The notes: generated by a model from the letters alone, not told the origin. A stretch of 64,000 bases of DNA from Ditylenchus dipsaci (GCA_004194705.1 SADC01000021.1:1-64000); one strand, 5' to 3'; shown: positions 47,731-59,224, counted from the stretch's first letter. Numbers and translations are program-made.

Positions 47731-48945
47731 TATACCTATACCCCATACCCACGGGTATATACCAGGGCTGCATCCGGGTTCTGTTTTTCTTCTTCTGTTT
47801 TTGTGTGTTCTGTGTTTGTTTCTGGGTTTTCTGCTTCTCTTTTTCTTGCGAGAAAAATCAGAAAAACAGAAGTGAAAAATAATTCCGCTTTTTCACTATT
47901 TTCTGCTTTCTGTTACTGTCACTTTTCTAGTGGACGGACAATATTTCCCGGCGAATCCGTCTGCTTCCTGTTTCTAGCGGAGAAGAAGATAAAAAAAGTT
48001 CAGTTGTACTTTGACTCCTTGGTAACAAAACCTAGATATCTGGGCAAAGATACCTGGCCACCTAGGCAACAGTACCTGAATACTTTTTTCGCTTTTGGGT
48101 AAAACCACTTAGGTACACAGATTTGAGTAAGCATATAGATTATGAGTCGATTAGCAATAAAGCATTTGTAAATAAGAAAAGGCACAGATGGCACAGATAA
48201 ATGAATAACAACAACAATGACAAAATAAAGTGGGAAACTTTGAAAAAACTGTATTCGGTTGCTATATATGAGCCGGCAACTGGAAAAAGTTCTATCACCA
48301 TTTTTAACTTCAAAAATTTTAGGCAAAAGTGACAATATTGAAAAAGCAAAGATACCTTCAGAAAGCTCCTGAAATTTTGCACAAGATGCATACAGAGTTT
48401 AAAATACCAACCTTTCGCATTGACGCAGGCACGTATACTTTTGACCACCGAGGCGAGCAAATTCACATCAAAATTTATTTCTTCGCAGCACCGTGTAAAG
48501 CAGTAGTAATCATAGAACAAGAAATGTCCACACTGAAAATGCCCCCCTTCATTTGGCGCCAGAAAGGAGCAAAAAGGGGAAAGGGGAACGGGTGTGGGTA
48601 CCCGAATACCCTTTTTGGGCAGCTTTTTACCAATTTTTTGTTTGTGAATCAGTGACTGGTGCAAACATTTATAAGTGACTAGTCAATCTTTTGAATCCTG
48701 CTATTGGACTTTGTAATGGGACGAGAATGTTAGTAAAAGTAATGCACACAAATCATTTAGAATGTGAGTTATTGACCAAATAAAGGTGTTATAAGATTTT
48801 TCACCCGCTAGAAGTTACCTGAGAACCAATAGCATATTTTTAACTGTGAATTGTACTTGGCTCTTCAGAAGTAGTTTAGCCGCATAAGAATAAGGTATGG
48901 AATCAATAAGAGCTCTATTGTGTAATTTTAATCTGTAAGAAAAAT
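47731..48945. other. No supported gene
   Basis: A 108-codon open frame at 48329-48655 and one on the opposite strand overlap; neither resembles a known protein nor has splice support. TTCTGTTTTTC-rich stretch at 47780-47900. Confidence 0.35.
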
Positions 48946-48948
48946 GGT

Positions 48949-49425
48949 TGGCCGGACTGTATTATATGTCCTAACTCAAAATCGCAATTTAACCACTTAA
49001 AAAGATGTTTTACGTCCTAAAACATACAGAAAACATGTTTTTAGGTGGGGGCGACACTTTCTTTAAGAAAAAATTATTTGACCAAAAATGACAGAAAATC
49101 GAAAAAGAGCTGAAAGTTTTAAGCCTAAGCCTAAAGCCTAAGCCCAAGCCTAAGCCCTAAGCCTAAGTCCAAGATCGAGCTTTTCTGCTCGTGAGCTGAT
49201 GATTTTAAAAAGGCGCCAAAACACTAACAAAAAGTTTTCATTCGAAAATTGGCAAATTTTTAGCATTTTTAGTCAAAAATGACCATAATTGTGTCAAAAA
49301 TTTTTTCTTAAAAAAGTGTCGCCGCCCACCTAAAAACATGTTTTCTGTATGTTTTAGGACGTAAAACATCTTTTTAAGTGGTTAAATCGCGATTTTGAGT
49401 TAGGACATATAATACAGTTTAGCCA
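48949..49425. mobile_element. MITE with interstitial TTAGGC array
   Basis: Inverted ends GGACTGTATTATATGTCC and GGACATATAATACAGT; arms share ATCGC, ACCACTTAAAAAGATG, ACATGTTTTTAGGTGGG. In the loop, 49121-49171 is a degenerate AAGCCT/AAGCCC array (complement of TTAGGC). Confidence 0.7.
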
Positions 49426-50377
49426 AATGGTTTTTCGATGCACTACTGTATGCGGAACTTAACTTTTTTTGAAAAATTGTAATCAGCATGAAAAATTTTC
49501 TCCAAGAACAACCCAGTCGAAAAACAGCCAACTAACTAACATAAGCTTGAAGAATGACCCGATGAAAAAAATAAAAGTCCGAAAATAAGAGGTTGAAGAA
49601 TTGCTCTTTGGAGAATATGTGCAGTGCACATAGGCTGGCCTATGCACATGCTTAAAAAACAGTAATTGGACGAAAAGTCTGGATGTGAAGGCTGTGCTGT
49701 ATGTGAATCGGGTCTTGAGCGAGTTGAGTTCTGAGAGTCCGTTTTGGTACTGGTTAAGCTTTCCCTTTTAGCGTGTATGTGCCGTATAGTTTTTTTCTCA
49801 CTTTGTGACTGTTTTTAAATCATATCGACCATCTGAAGACCATCCAAATCTGAGGATTGGGAGTCAAATGTTTTGAAAAAGTTAAATTTTTATTAATTAT
49901 TATATGTTCAGAAAAGCTTCTTTTATCGTTTCGAGCAAAAACAAAAGTTCGGGTGATGGTTTTGGATCACTTTTTAAAAATTCTGAGTATTTGGGGAAGT
50001 ATACTGCTGCTACCCTGATAACCAAAATAAAGTATTAATCAAAATAAGCTGTTTGAAATTTTTTGAAATACAATGTCATGCAATCAAGTTCACGTTTGTG
50101 AAAAGATAATCATTGAGTTTGAACATGCAAACTAACTTAATAACAGCTAAAAAAACGGCGGCGCAGCCGCTTTCAAATTAGAGGGATGGGGATTATTAGA
50201 AGGTGGGGGAATAACAAAGGTTATATGGTACATCTGTTATATAAATAGCCTTTCTATAAATTACATTATACTCGTATCATTCTACTGGCCGAACTATACC
50301 CTTTTTCACTCTCAAAATGTTGCGACAGCACTTTTTGGAACTATTTTCATTTGAAAATTTAAAATAAAACATGTATA
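49426..50377. other. No supported feature
   Basis: No gene or repeat recognised by reading. Confidence 0.35.
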
Positions 50378-50572
50378 TACCGTAAATTTTTTAATAAACG
50401 GACACGTCTTTTATTTTTCAACACGCCTAATTTGGAAAATCGTGAGTTCAATCTCGAAATTTTCGGGTGCTCAACCGAAATCTGAAAAAAAGAATCAGTA
50501 AAGGTTGTAGATGTTAAGAAAATGCATTAAACAAATTTGCAAAATATTTACTCTGGGCTAGGATATACCGTA
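50378..50572. mobile_element. CCGTA MITE (degraded)
   Basis: TACCGTAAATTTTTT left end and ATATACCGTATG at the right (the latter not inverted), with GGGTGCTCAACCGAAATCTG, the complement of the family body. A weak copy. Confidence 0.4.
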
Positions 50573-50795
50573 TGTTTCAAATTTTCGTCACCTTTTATTT
50601 TGTTCATAACTTTTCAAATTTTCTGTGTTTTGAAACAAAACTTTTTTTGTTTGAAAGCTTACATTCCAAGAAATCAAATGACACCTTATTTGTTTTGTTA
50701 TCACTGTTCACAGATGGAAGTTTTTGAAGTTGAAAAATGTCGTAATTTTTCTCTAATTTTAGGCAAAATGGAATACGGCTCCAATCCAATTTGCA

Positions 50796-50833
50796 GGTAC
50801 CTCTTATCTCGCTCTGAGATAAGAGGTACCGAG
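50796..50833. repeat. Perfect 15-bp stem hairpin
   Basis: GGTACCTCTTATCTC, loop GCTCT, GAGATAAGAGGTACC. Short perfect hairpin about 170 bp beyond the end of the MULE transposase coding; could be an element end or a 3' structure. Confidence 0.6.
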
Positions 50834-51999
50834 GCACGATTGCTTTGACTTGTTCATCAGCCTTGACCACAACTTTTCTTTGGCGTTTTGCACTGGATCA
50901 CTCGAATCGGAGGCATGTATGAAAGTAAACTAAAAGATTGTTGGAAATATCAAACAATTACCGAAAATCAAGCTGTCTTGTCAAATTTTCCTACTCCTTT
51001 AGCTGCATGATGAATTAACTAAGTGGCGTTGAACTTTTTCGGAACCTCTTGTTGAACTGGTAGTGCCATCCGTAAATTGCATTGTTAGTTCTTGGAACAT
51101 CGGCGAGGACGGCTTGGCAGCAATTCCACAGAGCGATCCGATAAAGCGGCGGAATTTCCATGTAATTAATGTCACTGCGGCGCACATAAGTCTGCTCAAT
51201 GTACTTAAGATGTTCTAAAAAGGGAAGAATTTGAACTTAAAACAAATCTTAAAAGTAACCCTTCAACGGCGCTTTCTTCTTCTCTACAATTGTTCCATCA
51301 GTCATTTTTAACTGCACGGTGGCCACCAATTCATGAAAATCCAGTGCTAACTTGTTCTTGAGCCAACAAGGCGAGTGCTTTGAAACTGCGGAAGAAAGAC
51401 TTGACTTCGGCGTCGGCATATAGTTTGATCAGTTCCTTTTGCTGGAGATTATTGAAAAAGCCTTGACTCAGATAGAACTAGCAGTAAATGATGCCAGTGC
51501 CAGGGACCTTTTTTTGCAAACTTTAGCTGGCGCTTTTTCAGAATCTGCAAATATGATTAAGCCTGCTCGAGTTAATTTAACTACTAACCTGTCATCAGTG
51601 TGGTAAAAGTACAGAAATAGCCACCCCACCACCACCACCAGCAAGTGTTGTAGCCACCGCCACCACCACCGGTGTCGAAGCCTGCCACCGGTGGCCACCG
51701 GTGGCTGCCACCAGAACACACCACTTCCGGAAACGACGGAAAAGGCGCAAAATAGCGCGAAAAATTGCAAAAACTCAAAATATGAACAGGTTAATGCTTT
51801 CATTACAGTCGAAAGTTGAAAATCGAATTCCAATAAAACGCTTATTATTGTTTAGAAGAACGCGTTTTTTCAGGAGTTCAGGTCTAAACACAACATATCG
51901 ACCTAAAATGGCCTCAGGAGTTCGGAAAAGACATTATTTTTAAGTTCTTGTCAATAAAAATTGAGTTTTGAGCTTTTTAAAATTTGGACTTTTCACTTG

Positions 52000-52215
52000 T
52001 TTTACCATGTTTTTCACTATGGGACTTGGCAAAAAGATCGCCTAAATGCGCTTTCGGTCGAGAGTCTCGGGCGGTGCAGGGGACTTCGTTGCTTGGGGTT
52101 GAGATTCGCACACCCACATACCTTAGACGCAAATCACTCGAAAGTGACTCTGGATGGATAAAAATGTATGCATACCAGACTTTATTTATGCAATAGGCCC
52201 AGTCAACAAAACTAT
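52000..52215 (+). ncRNA. Structured hairpin-train unit (copy 4, left arm lost)
   Basis: Keeps the lead-in (TTTTACCATGTTTTTCAC), the right side of stem 1 (GGGTTGAGATTCGCACACCC, ACATACCTTAGAC), stem 2 (TCACTCGAAAGTGA) and most of stem 3 (CTCTGGATGGATAAAAATG, ATGCATACCAGA). The left side of stem 1 is replaced by AGTCTCGGGCGGTGCAGG. Confidence 0.35.
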
Positions 52216-52541
52216 GTTCAACATCTTCCTTTTTGTTCAAAATTGGTCTTTTTTTGGTCCATTTACACCTTAATACAGACCTAAATCCCTTTACAAAATC
52301 GTCAAAATCTGTGATTTTGGGTGGTCCTAAAACTCAATGTTTTAATGACCGAAACTTTGAAGTCATGCCTTTTTTGGGCCGGAGTGCCTTATACCAACTG
52401 TTCCCGAAAGTCATTTTTGAGCACTTTTTTGAACTTATCACGTCGTAATTAGTCGAAAAAACATGTTTTTAGGTGTGGGACGACATTTTTCTGAAAAATA
52501 TTTTTTGAGCAAAAAATGAACAAAAATGATGATAAATGATC

Positions 52542-53404
52542 ATTAAAATTAGTGCTGATGACAACCCAATATATTGGTATTGGGTATTGGGTGTATTGGG
52601 TCTAATTTAGGTCAAAAATATTGTATTGGGATATTGGGTGTGTACTTATTTAAATATTGGGTATTGGGATTGGGTTTGTGAAAAATATTGGGTATTGGTA
52701 TTGGGTCTTCAACAGAAAGTTGTGACTATTTGTAGTTCACTTTTTAAAATAATATTTATTTTTGCGCGATTAGAGGAAGCAGAACATACCTATCACTCAC
52801 AATTTTAATTAGCTTTTGTTTTGTTCTGTCGCTTTCTATCGGTCTACGCTTTTTGTTTTAGAAAATAAGCTTACTTTGGAAGATTGAGATCGAACGCGAA
52901 GAAGGCGATCAATCGCCATTCACAAAGCTGTCGCAGACCGATGTCCGGTGCAATGAATTCCAGCAAGTGATCAAACAGAGCAATTATGGGACTTCAAACC
53001 TTAAAAAGCACCTTGCAAAGCATCCAGTTCACTTGAAGAAGCTAGAAGATGCCTAAAAGTCTGAAGAAACAAACAAAGAGGCAATGCAAAAAGGTTTGAA
53101 CAGCTTTTCTTCGTGGCTCGGGACGTCTAAGATTATAGAAGATCAAGCTTGGATCCAGAAAAAGCAGAGCGCCTGATTTTTTTAAACAAAAATCTTCCGT
53201 TGTTAAGATTTGTCTATTAGAATACCACGGTTTGTGTTAACCGTAAATAAATGTTGTATAGTCATCGCTTTTTGAAAATAATTGGGTATTGGGCCAATAT
53301 ATTAGGATCCGTCATAATATTGGGTATTGGTATTGGGTTCAAAATGGTCAAAAATATTGTATTGGGGTATTGGGTTTAAGCAAATCTACAGCACTAATTA
53401 AAAT
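52542..53404 (+). mobile_element. hAT element with TATTGGGTATTGGG words and BED finger
   Basis: Element 52550-53396, ends TAGTGCTGATG and CAGCACTA, flanked by 8 bp ATTAAAAT (52542-52549 and 53397-53404). Direct ATTGGGTATTGGGT arrays at both ends (same orientation, not mirrored). The middle (52860-53057) encodes TKLSQTDVRCNEFQQVIKQS followed by NYGTSNLKKHLAKHP, a BED-type zinc finger as in hAT transposases, with the second Cys replaced by Phe. No catalytic part. Confidence 0.75.
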
Positions 53405-53469
53405 AGTTACACATCCACCAATTCACATGGCTGCTGTATGTAAAAAGAGGGAATGAGTGTGTTATACAT

Positions 53470-53660
53470 TAGCATCTTGTTCGGAATAGTCTCTAAGGTG
53501 ATTGGGGGCGCGCATCTCTAAGCCTGCGGGGGCGCGGGGCTTGGGGCTTGGACTTGAGATGCGCACCCCCAAGCACCTTAGAGACCATACATCTCAAAAA
53601 ATGGGCTATGTAAGTGTACAACAACACTTGCATAGCCCTGCTTTTGCATGTGGTAGGCCG
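53470..53660 (+). ncRNA. Structured hairpin-train unit (copy 5, divergent)
   Basis: Stem 1 53491-53587 (GTCTCTAAGGTG with CACCTTAGAGAC, TTGGGGGCGCGCATCTC with GAGATGCGCACCCCCAA) keeps pairing although several bases differ from copies 1-3. The stem 3 position holds GGGCTATG-AAGTGT / ACACTT-CATAGCCC (53605-53640), a different sequence with the same fold. Stem 2 is lost. Confidence 0.4.
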
Positions 53661-54179
53661 GCCATGAGAATTGGATGTTCACACGCCCCGAAAAGTGGTT
53701 AAGGATAAAAGACAAATTATTATTGAAAGATTAAATTTTTGAAAAAATTTGAAAAATGTCATTTTTTGCTCAAAAAATATTTTTCCAAAAAATGTCGTCC
53801 CACACCTAAAAACATGTTTTCTGTACTAATTAGAGCCTAATAAGTTCAAAAAAGTGGTCAAAAACAACTTTCGGGAACAGTTGGTATAACGCACTTTAGC
53901 CCTTTTTTGAACTCATACGGCCATTTTTGGTAGATATAGTGTTTTCGGAAACACTTTTTAAAAAAGTTGATTGGAGGAGGGGGGGGGAGGGGTTCACTTA
54001 TTAAAAATAGTGTTTAAATTTTCAAATTCCAAATTCCACTATTTTTAAATTCCATCTTTTTGGTGAATCCAGGTACCCTCCCAGGTTGGATTGCCTTGGA
54101 GGACCAAGGTAAAAAGTCGAATTTTGGTCAAAATTTTTTTTCAAAAAATCTATTTTCTGTGTGGAAAATGGTCAGAACA

Positions 54180-54426
54180 TACCGTATATTCTCGATTAGA
54201 AGGCCCTCTCTAATAGAAGGCCCCCTTGAGGACCTATATATCAGCATAGAAAAAGAAATTCGCAAATCTGTTTTTCGCGTTTTCTTAGTTAGCACGAGCT
54301 CACCTGATTCCACTTTTAAAATTTCAGTTGAGCACCCGAAAATCTAAAAATCGAAATATTTTTTTTCCGACTTTTTTAGGGTTGAAAAATAGAAGGCCCG
54401 GGCCTTCTAATAGAGAATATACGGTA
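54180..54426. mobile_element. CCGTATATTCTC MITE with AAGGCCC word
   Basis: ATACCGTATATTCTCGATTA to TAGAGAATATACGGTA; arms carry AGAAGGCCC and GGGCCTTCT. Body: CCTATATATCAGC, TTGAGCACCCGAAAATCT. Third full copy of the CCGTATTT family. Confidence 0.75.
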
Positions 54427-55794
54427 ACTTTTTTTTTATCGTTTTAAGCATATAAAAATTACTTAGGAGTCGTTTAAATACTATTTTAAAATAAGTGAAA
54501 AATCCCGCAACAACGTTTGTCCCCCACCCACCCTCCAACCTAACAAGTGCCGAAACGAAGGTGATAAATGGAAACGTATTTCGCACTAGAGCCCAATGTT
54601 GTTCATGAAACGTACTGTGTTCAATAAAATTTTTAGCTTTTCTCTTATCATATAATGATAAAAACCGTTAGATTTAATAGTGTTTCTGATTATGCAAAAC
54701 TTATTGAAATAAATTTAAAAAATCTAAAATAAGCAAAATCTACTGAAATTTGAAAAAAAAAACTGAACATTTTGCCACCAAAACTGCCACCGGTGTGTTC
54801 TGCCACCCACCGCCACCGCCACCGATGTGTTTGCCACCCACCGCCACCGCCACCGGTGGCTACCTAAAAAACACCACCACCACCGGTGGATCCACCGGTG
54901 GATTTACCACACTGCCTGTCATTCAAGCCTCAGAGACAATTTCTGGACGACGGCTGGATAGAGTTGTACATATTTTCGGTTTTTCTAAAACTAAAAATAT
55001 AGTTTATGAAAAAGAGTGAAGACTACTGACCTGGAAAAGGAATACGTTTTTTGTGTAGAGCTGCTTGAAGTATTTCGCACACTAAAAGAAGGTGCCATCG
55101 CCCTTACACTTGTATCACTATTTAAGTAGGCAAAGTCCGTATTCCGAGGAGAATATGAGAATCACATGTTTGTTTGGTTCGGCCACACGCGAGTCGCAAA
55201 TCAAGAATAGTCTTAAATTTAATCGTTGCATAACTGCTGGAACTAAAATGAGTTACCTCCGATGGCAGTCGTTTGAAATTCTTGGCTCAGAATCATCAGC
55301 TCAGGCAATCTGTCAACGGCGGTTCTTCCAATTGGCTTGCGGGCATTTGTGATAATTTTTTTGATGTTTAAATTTTAACGTTCGAACCCTATTCACAGTC
55401 GATTAAAAAAGCACACCCAAGTGCACAAGTGCCCATCAATTTGCCTTTGTTTGACATCATTTCCATCTGAAAAAAACATAAGCAAACAAACAATAAAATT
55501 TTGCACGGAGCACATTTTCCCATAAAATGAAACAATGCAGCTGAATGATCGGCGTCAGAAAAGAACACTTTCTTTCCATATTTTCTCAATTCTGCGCTTT
55601 TTTCCGGGCACCGCCACATGAACTTTGATCTTTGTTTTCGTAAGTGCATTAAGTGAAAAAATTGATGTCGCACATACAAATTAAAATTTTATATTTTGCG
55701 TGATTTTATTTATCGAATAAATTACTGGTTTTATAATAGAATGATTCTTAATTTTATAATACACTTTAAATAAAATTGCTTTTTGATCTGGGGT

Positions 55795-56152
55795 TCTTTT
55801 ATCTGGCATGCCAAAGTTTGCGTCATTTCAAATCGGGTCAATTCAAATTGGGTTTGGTCAAATCGGGCCAAATTATATTGGGCAAAAATTAAATTTGGCC
55901 AGATTGAATTGTGGTTTTTTGACTGACGGCTGACCCTATGTGCACTCCAATACCACCTTTGAAATACTTGAATTTTTGCTAGCAACATAATCGTTTAATT
56001 GCTTATCTGAGATTTATGGTATTAAGAAGTGAAAAGTTTCTTTTCCGCAGTCAAAATGTGGTCGAATGTAAATTTGTCTAAATTTGAACGGGCCCAATTT
56101 AAATTAGCGCAAATTGAAATAGCGCAATCTTTGGCGTGCCAATTTAAAAAAT
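55795..56152. mobile_element. MITE with TTCAAATTGGG words
   Basis: Left TGGCATGCCAAAGTTTGCG and right CGCAATCTTTGGCGTGCCA; both followed by ATTTCAAAT/TCAATTCAAATTGGG-type words. The centre (55900-56050) is unrelated sequence. Confidence 0.6.
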
Positions 56153-56353
56153 TTGGGTACTTTTTACTTTAAAAAAAAATCGTTGGGAATGGGTGCCGGT
56201 TATTCGCAAACCGGGTCCAAAATTATAATGCTGAAGAGAAAAAACCAAATTAAGTTTGAGTGAAGTAGCAAGAATTTTGCAAAGACAAAGTTCTGGCTGC
56301 CTTGATGTTGCCCTTTCAATCTGATAGGAAGCGAAAAAAAAGGCCACACTTGG

Positions 56354-56445
56354 AGAAAGGCGCTCACTTGTCAGCCTCTTCTCCGCTTTTATTTCTAAAA
56401 TTAATTGCCGAAGAGAAGGCAGATTGATGAGCGCCTCTCTCCAGA
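56354..56445. repeat. Hairpin, GGAGAAAGGCGCTCA stem
   Basis: GGAGAAAGGCGCTCA...CTCTTCTCCG pairs imperfectly with CGAAGAGAAGG...TGAGCGCCTCTCTCC over about 35 bp with a short A/T loop. Confidence 0.5.
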
Positions 56446-57504
56446 CATTTTTTGCATTTTCTATCACATTCTAAACATTTTTTGTTCTAATCCAAACGTC
56501 TCTCAAACTTGCCATTACACAACAAATACATTTTATACTGGTCTTTCTTATTTTCTTCAAATTTTACCAAAAAATGTAAAGCCTCTGATTCATTTCAAAT
56601 AACGGGTGCTGCGTAATACCGACCGCTTTTTCGCTGTAAATATCGGTTTGGATTGGATTTGGACTTTTACGGCTGCCTTTAGACATCGACTATTTTTACC
56701 TTTTTCAAAATTTTGTCTTCTCATCTCAAACCTTTTTTACACAGTTTTGTAGCTAAGATTTTTCTCTATCAATTCAGTGGTCAAATACGCTAATTAAAAA
56801 TAATTTTAAGGAAATCACACCAGCTTCACACTAGAAATCAAGTGTCAGCTTCCAAATCAATCGATACGAAACGTTGTAAAAACATCCGGATGAGAAAACA
56901 AAATACGTGAAAAAAGGTGAAAAATAGTCGATGTGAAAAGGTAGTCATGAAGTTCACTCTCTCCCCTTAAATATACCGCCTGATTTTGAAAATAAACTTC
57001 AAATTTTTTCACATACTTTTTGTAAGTGTGAGTGAGGGTCTCCACTTTTGTGTTCAAGTCAGATTTTCTTCCATTTTTTGCAAATTTATGCCAGATTTCT
57101 TTTCGGAACCCTATAATTCAACATCTTATCTATCTTTTAACCACTAAGCCTCAAACTGAAAATTCTTTAAAAATGTTTTTAAGTCCCTCCAAATTGGAAA
57201 TGGTGGATTTAGCCCTGGTTTTGGGTGGATTTTTGCGTTAAAGCTTAATTTTCTTTCAATTTTAGACAATATATGTTTGATTTCGGCAACTTATGCCGCG
57301 ACTTTACTTATATGTACAAACACTGTAAATAAGTCATCATTTGGCTCCAAACGTTTGCGATGTCATTTTCAAAGGTTGACTATCGTTTTCATCACCATAA
57401 GTGATCACATGTTTCATTCATTTCCGAGCATTACGACAACATCTTATTACCATGTTTTAGCAAAGCTCAAGAGTTACAGATTTCATTTCACAAGGTGACT
57501 TTCG
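56446..57504. other. Weak inverted repeat; otherwise nothing supported
   Basis: ACATCGACTATTTTTACCTTTTT (56687) is inverted at about 56915-56940. Beyond that no gene or repeat end is evident. Confidence 0.35.
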
Positions 57505-57892
57505 AAAGGTGTACGGTCAGTTAGCGATGGTTTTTTTCAAAATTTTGATAATTTTTGCCATAAAAGTACTCTTTTTGTGGAAAACAGTTTTTCTGAGACC
57601 ACTTAGTAGCTGAAATTTCCTCAGGAATCCAAATCAAAAAACAGAATTTTAAAATAACGCGTGGTTGCTGAGATATGACCTAAAGTTGGGTGCTTGTCAT
57701 TTCTAAATAATGACCATCCAACTTTAGTTCATATCTCAGAAAATTCTCTAAAATTCTATTTTTTGATTCGGATTTCTGAGGAAATTTCAGCTACTGAGTG
57801 GCCTCAGAAAAACTGTTTTCCACAAAAAGAGCATTTTTATGGCAAAAAATATTAAAATTTTGAAAAAAAACCATCGCTAACTGACCACTCCC
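57505..57892. mobile_element. Palindromic MITE, GGTCAGTTAGCGATGG ends
   Basis: GGTCAGTTAGCGATGGTTTTTT and the complement CCATCGCTAACTGACC; arms share GGAAAACAGTTTTTCTGAG and TGAAATTTCCTCAG; the turn is near 57690. A relative of 17795-18200. Confidence 0.7.
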
Positions 57893-58416
57893 CTTTCGAA
57901 AATCTGAGTGTTTGAAAAAAGTCTTTGGGAAAAAATGACTTTCTTGAAAAAATGGCCAAAATGCAAGTTTTCCGATTTTTTGGATTTTGTTCATTACTTC
58001 AACGAATTGATTTTCTAGGAAGGCCACCTCTGAACACTCAAATTTTCAAAAATCATCCTGTAACATGAGTTTCATAGCTCTCAAACTGCCTTACAACATG
58101 GTGATAAGAAATTATCGTGACACTCAAAATTTAATAAACAATTTGATCATTTGAAGTAATGAATATTCTTGTGAAATTCTCAAAATTACATCGCAAGTGT
58201 TTGGACTCCAAACTTTGGAGTTAAGGGTGACTTATCAAAAATAATTAAGCTTAGCTTGATGTGTTTTGTGAAACATAGGAGGCAAATCTACTTGATGTAC
58301 TTGAACAACACGCACAAGGGTCCCATCTGGTCAAGAATTGCGAAGTCGGTTGGCATTGAGGGTTTATTTAAGATGATGTTTTGGATTAAGATAATGGGCA
58401 CCTTAAATTTTTCCCA
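57893..58416. other. No supported feature
   Basis: No gene, repeat end or RNA recognised. Confidence 0.35.
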
Positions 58417-58640
58417 TTGTGAACAGAGTGTGGCTGCAGCGTGTGGCGTGTGGTTGCAGAGTGTGGCGGGTGGCTGCAGAGTGTGGCGATCATTGTGAAC
58501 AGAGTGTGGCGTGTAGCTGCAGCGTGTGGCTGTGGCTGCAGAGTATGGCGTGTGGCGACACATTGTGAACACCCATGCAGCTGCAGCGCCACGCCACACG
58601 CTGAAGCCACACGCTGCAGTCACCATTGTGAACAGGCCTT
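58417..58640. repeat. GTGTGGC/TGCAG tandem repeat with CATTGTGAACA punctuation
   Basis: CATTGTGAACA occurs at about 58418, 58491, 58562 and 58625, each interval (about 62-73 bp) filled with GTGTGGCTGCAG words; the last interval is inverted (GCCACACGCTG). A GC-rich island with mirror structure, possibly a word-array MITE. Confidence 0.6.
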
Positions 58641-58826
58641 TAGTATCCAGAGTAAAGTACACAAGTATTGGTACGGAGCTAGTGGTACATTGATGCAGTT
58701 ACTCTGGCGGTGGTATTCAGGTGTTGCTACCTAAGGTTGAGGTATCCTACATCTGAAAATTTCAAAATTTGATAGAGGCGCCGATAGGCACCGATTGACC
58801 TTTTTTTACTAATAGTTTGCTTAAGC

Positions 58827-59224
58827 ATGCGTCTCTTCTGGCGGCTATTGCTCTTATTTAATTTTCTATGCTTTTGCATTATTGGCACTTATGAGCAAGA
58901 AGACTTAACGGACGCAATAAAACGTAAGTTCTATCAGACCTACTTAATCCAGCACTTTCATTCAGTCTCATAGAGTGCTGGATTACGAAGGTCTGACTGT
59001 CTTTTGACTAAAAAAGATATTCAAAAAAATTTTAAGTGGCAGATGGGATTGATGACTTCTTTATGGACTTCAGCAGTACCACATCCGCTTCTGTGGATGC
59101 CATGGCGGAAATGTATAAGATAAGAGCTACAACCGCTCAATTTCTAAAAGCAGGAACTGCAGTAACTTCATTTTTCGCCAAAGGAGTGATCAGACAGATT
59201 CCTTTTAAAGTAAATTACAACTAA
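58827..59224 (+). CDS. Small predicted secreted protein
   Basis: Exon 1 58827-58923 begins MRLFWRLLLLFNFLCFCIIG, a clear signal peptide or membrane anchor (basic start, leucine-rich core), then TYEQEDLTDAIK. Donor AAACGTAAGTT; acceptor TTTTAAG at 59036; both exons are in phase 1 and join as IK-L-ADGIDDFF. Exon 2 59037-59224 reads DFSSTTSASVDAMAEMYKIR, FLKAGTAVTSFFAKGV and ends at TAA. About 94 residues. Family unrecognised. The intron holds a 25-bp-stem hairpin (58940-59000, CTTAATCCAGCACT). An alternative donor (AAAGTAAAT near 59212) could extend the gene. Confidence 0.5.

Larger units (their letters stand above)
52395..53890. repeat. Diverged inverted repeat around the inner hAT
   Basis: ATACCAACTGTTCCCGAAAG (52394) and ACATGTTTTTAGGTGTGGGA (52465) reappear inverted at 53890 and 53800. 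The ACATGTTTTTAGGTGKGG phrase is shared with the MITE at 48949. Confidence 0.55.
51588..54922. mobile_element. hAT element with GCCACCGGTGGC words
   Basis: Element 51596-54914 (3319 bp) begins CAGTGTGGTAAA and ends TTTACCACACTG, flanked by 8 bp CCTGTCAT (51588-51595 and 54915-54922). GCCACCGGTGGC/CCACCGCCACC arrays at both ends. Carries hairpin-train copies 4 and 5, a CCGTA MITE and a second hAT. Inserted in the MULE transposase between its two catalytic Asp blocks. Confidence 0.85.
51000..55680 (-). pseudogene. MULE transposase gene split by a hAT element
   Basis: Minus strand, in family order: a possible FLYWCH-type finger (LRKQRSKFMWRC, near 55620), CKGDGTFF (first catalytic Asp, near 55100) with KYFKQLYTKN, then, across the 51596-54914 insertion, a DSEKA block (near 51545, second Asp), FYLSQGFFNNLQQKELIKLY, FKALALLAQEQ (near 51375), and after a short intron YRIALWNCCQAVLADVPRTN and NAIYGWHYQFNKRF (51060-51150). 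Phase shifts and in-frame stops occur. Diverged from the MULE at 15721. Element ends not identified. Confidence 0.75.

Noticed and set aside
47671..48664. Overlapping open frames of 100-174 codons on both strands
   Set aside because: No homology, no splice support, and both strands open across a low-complexity A/T region.
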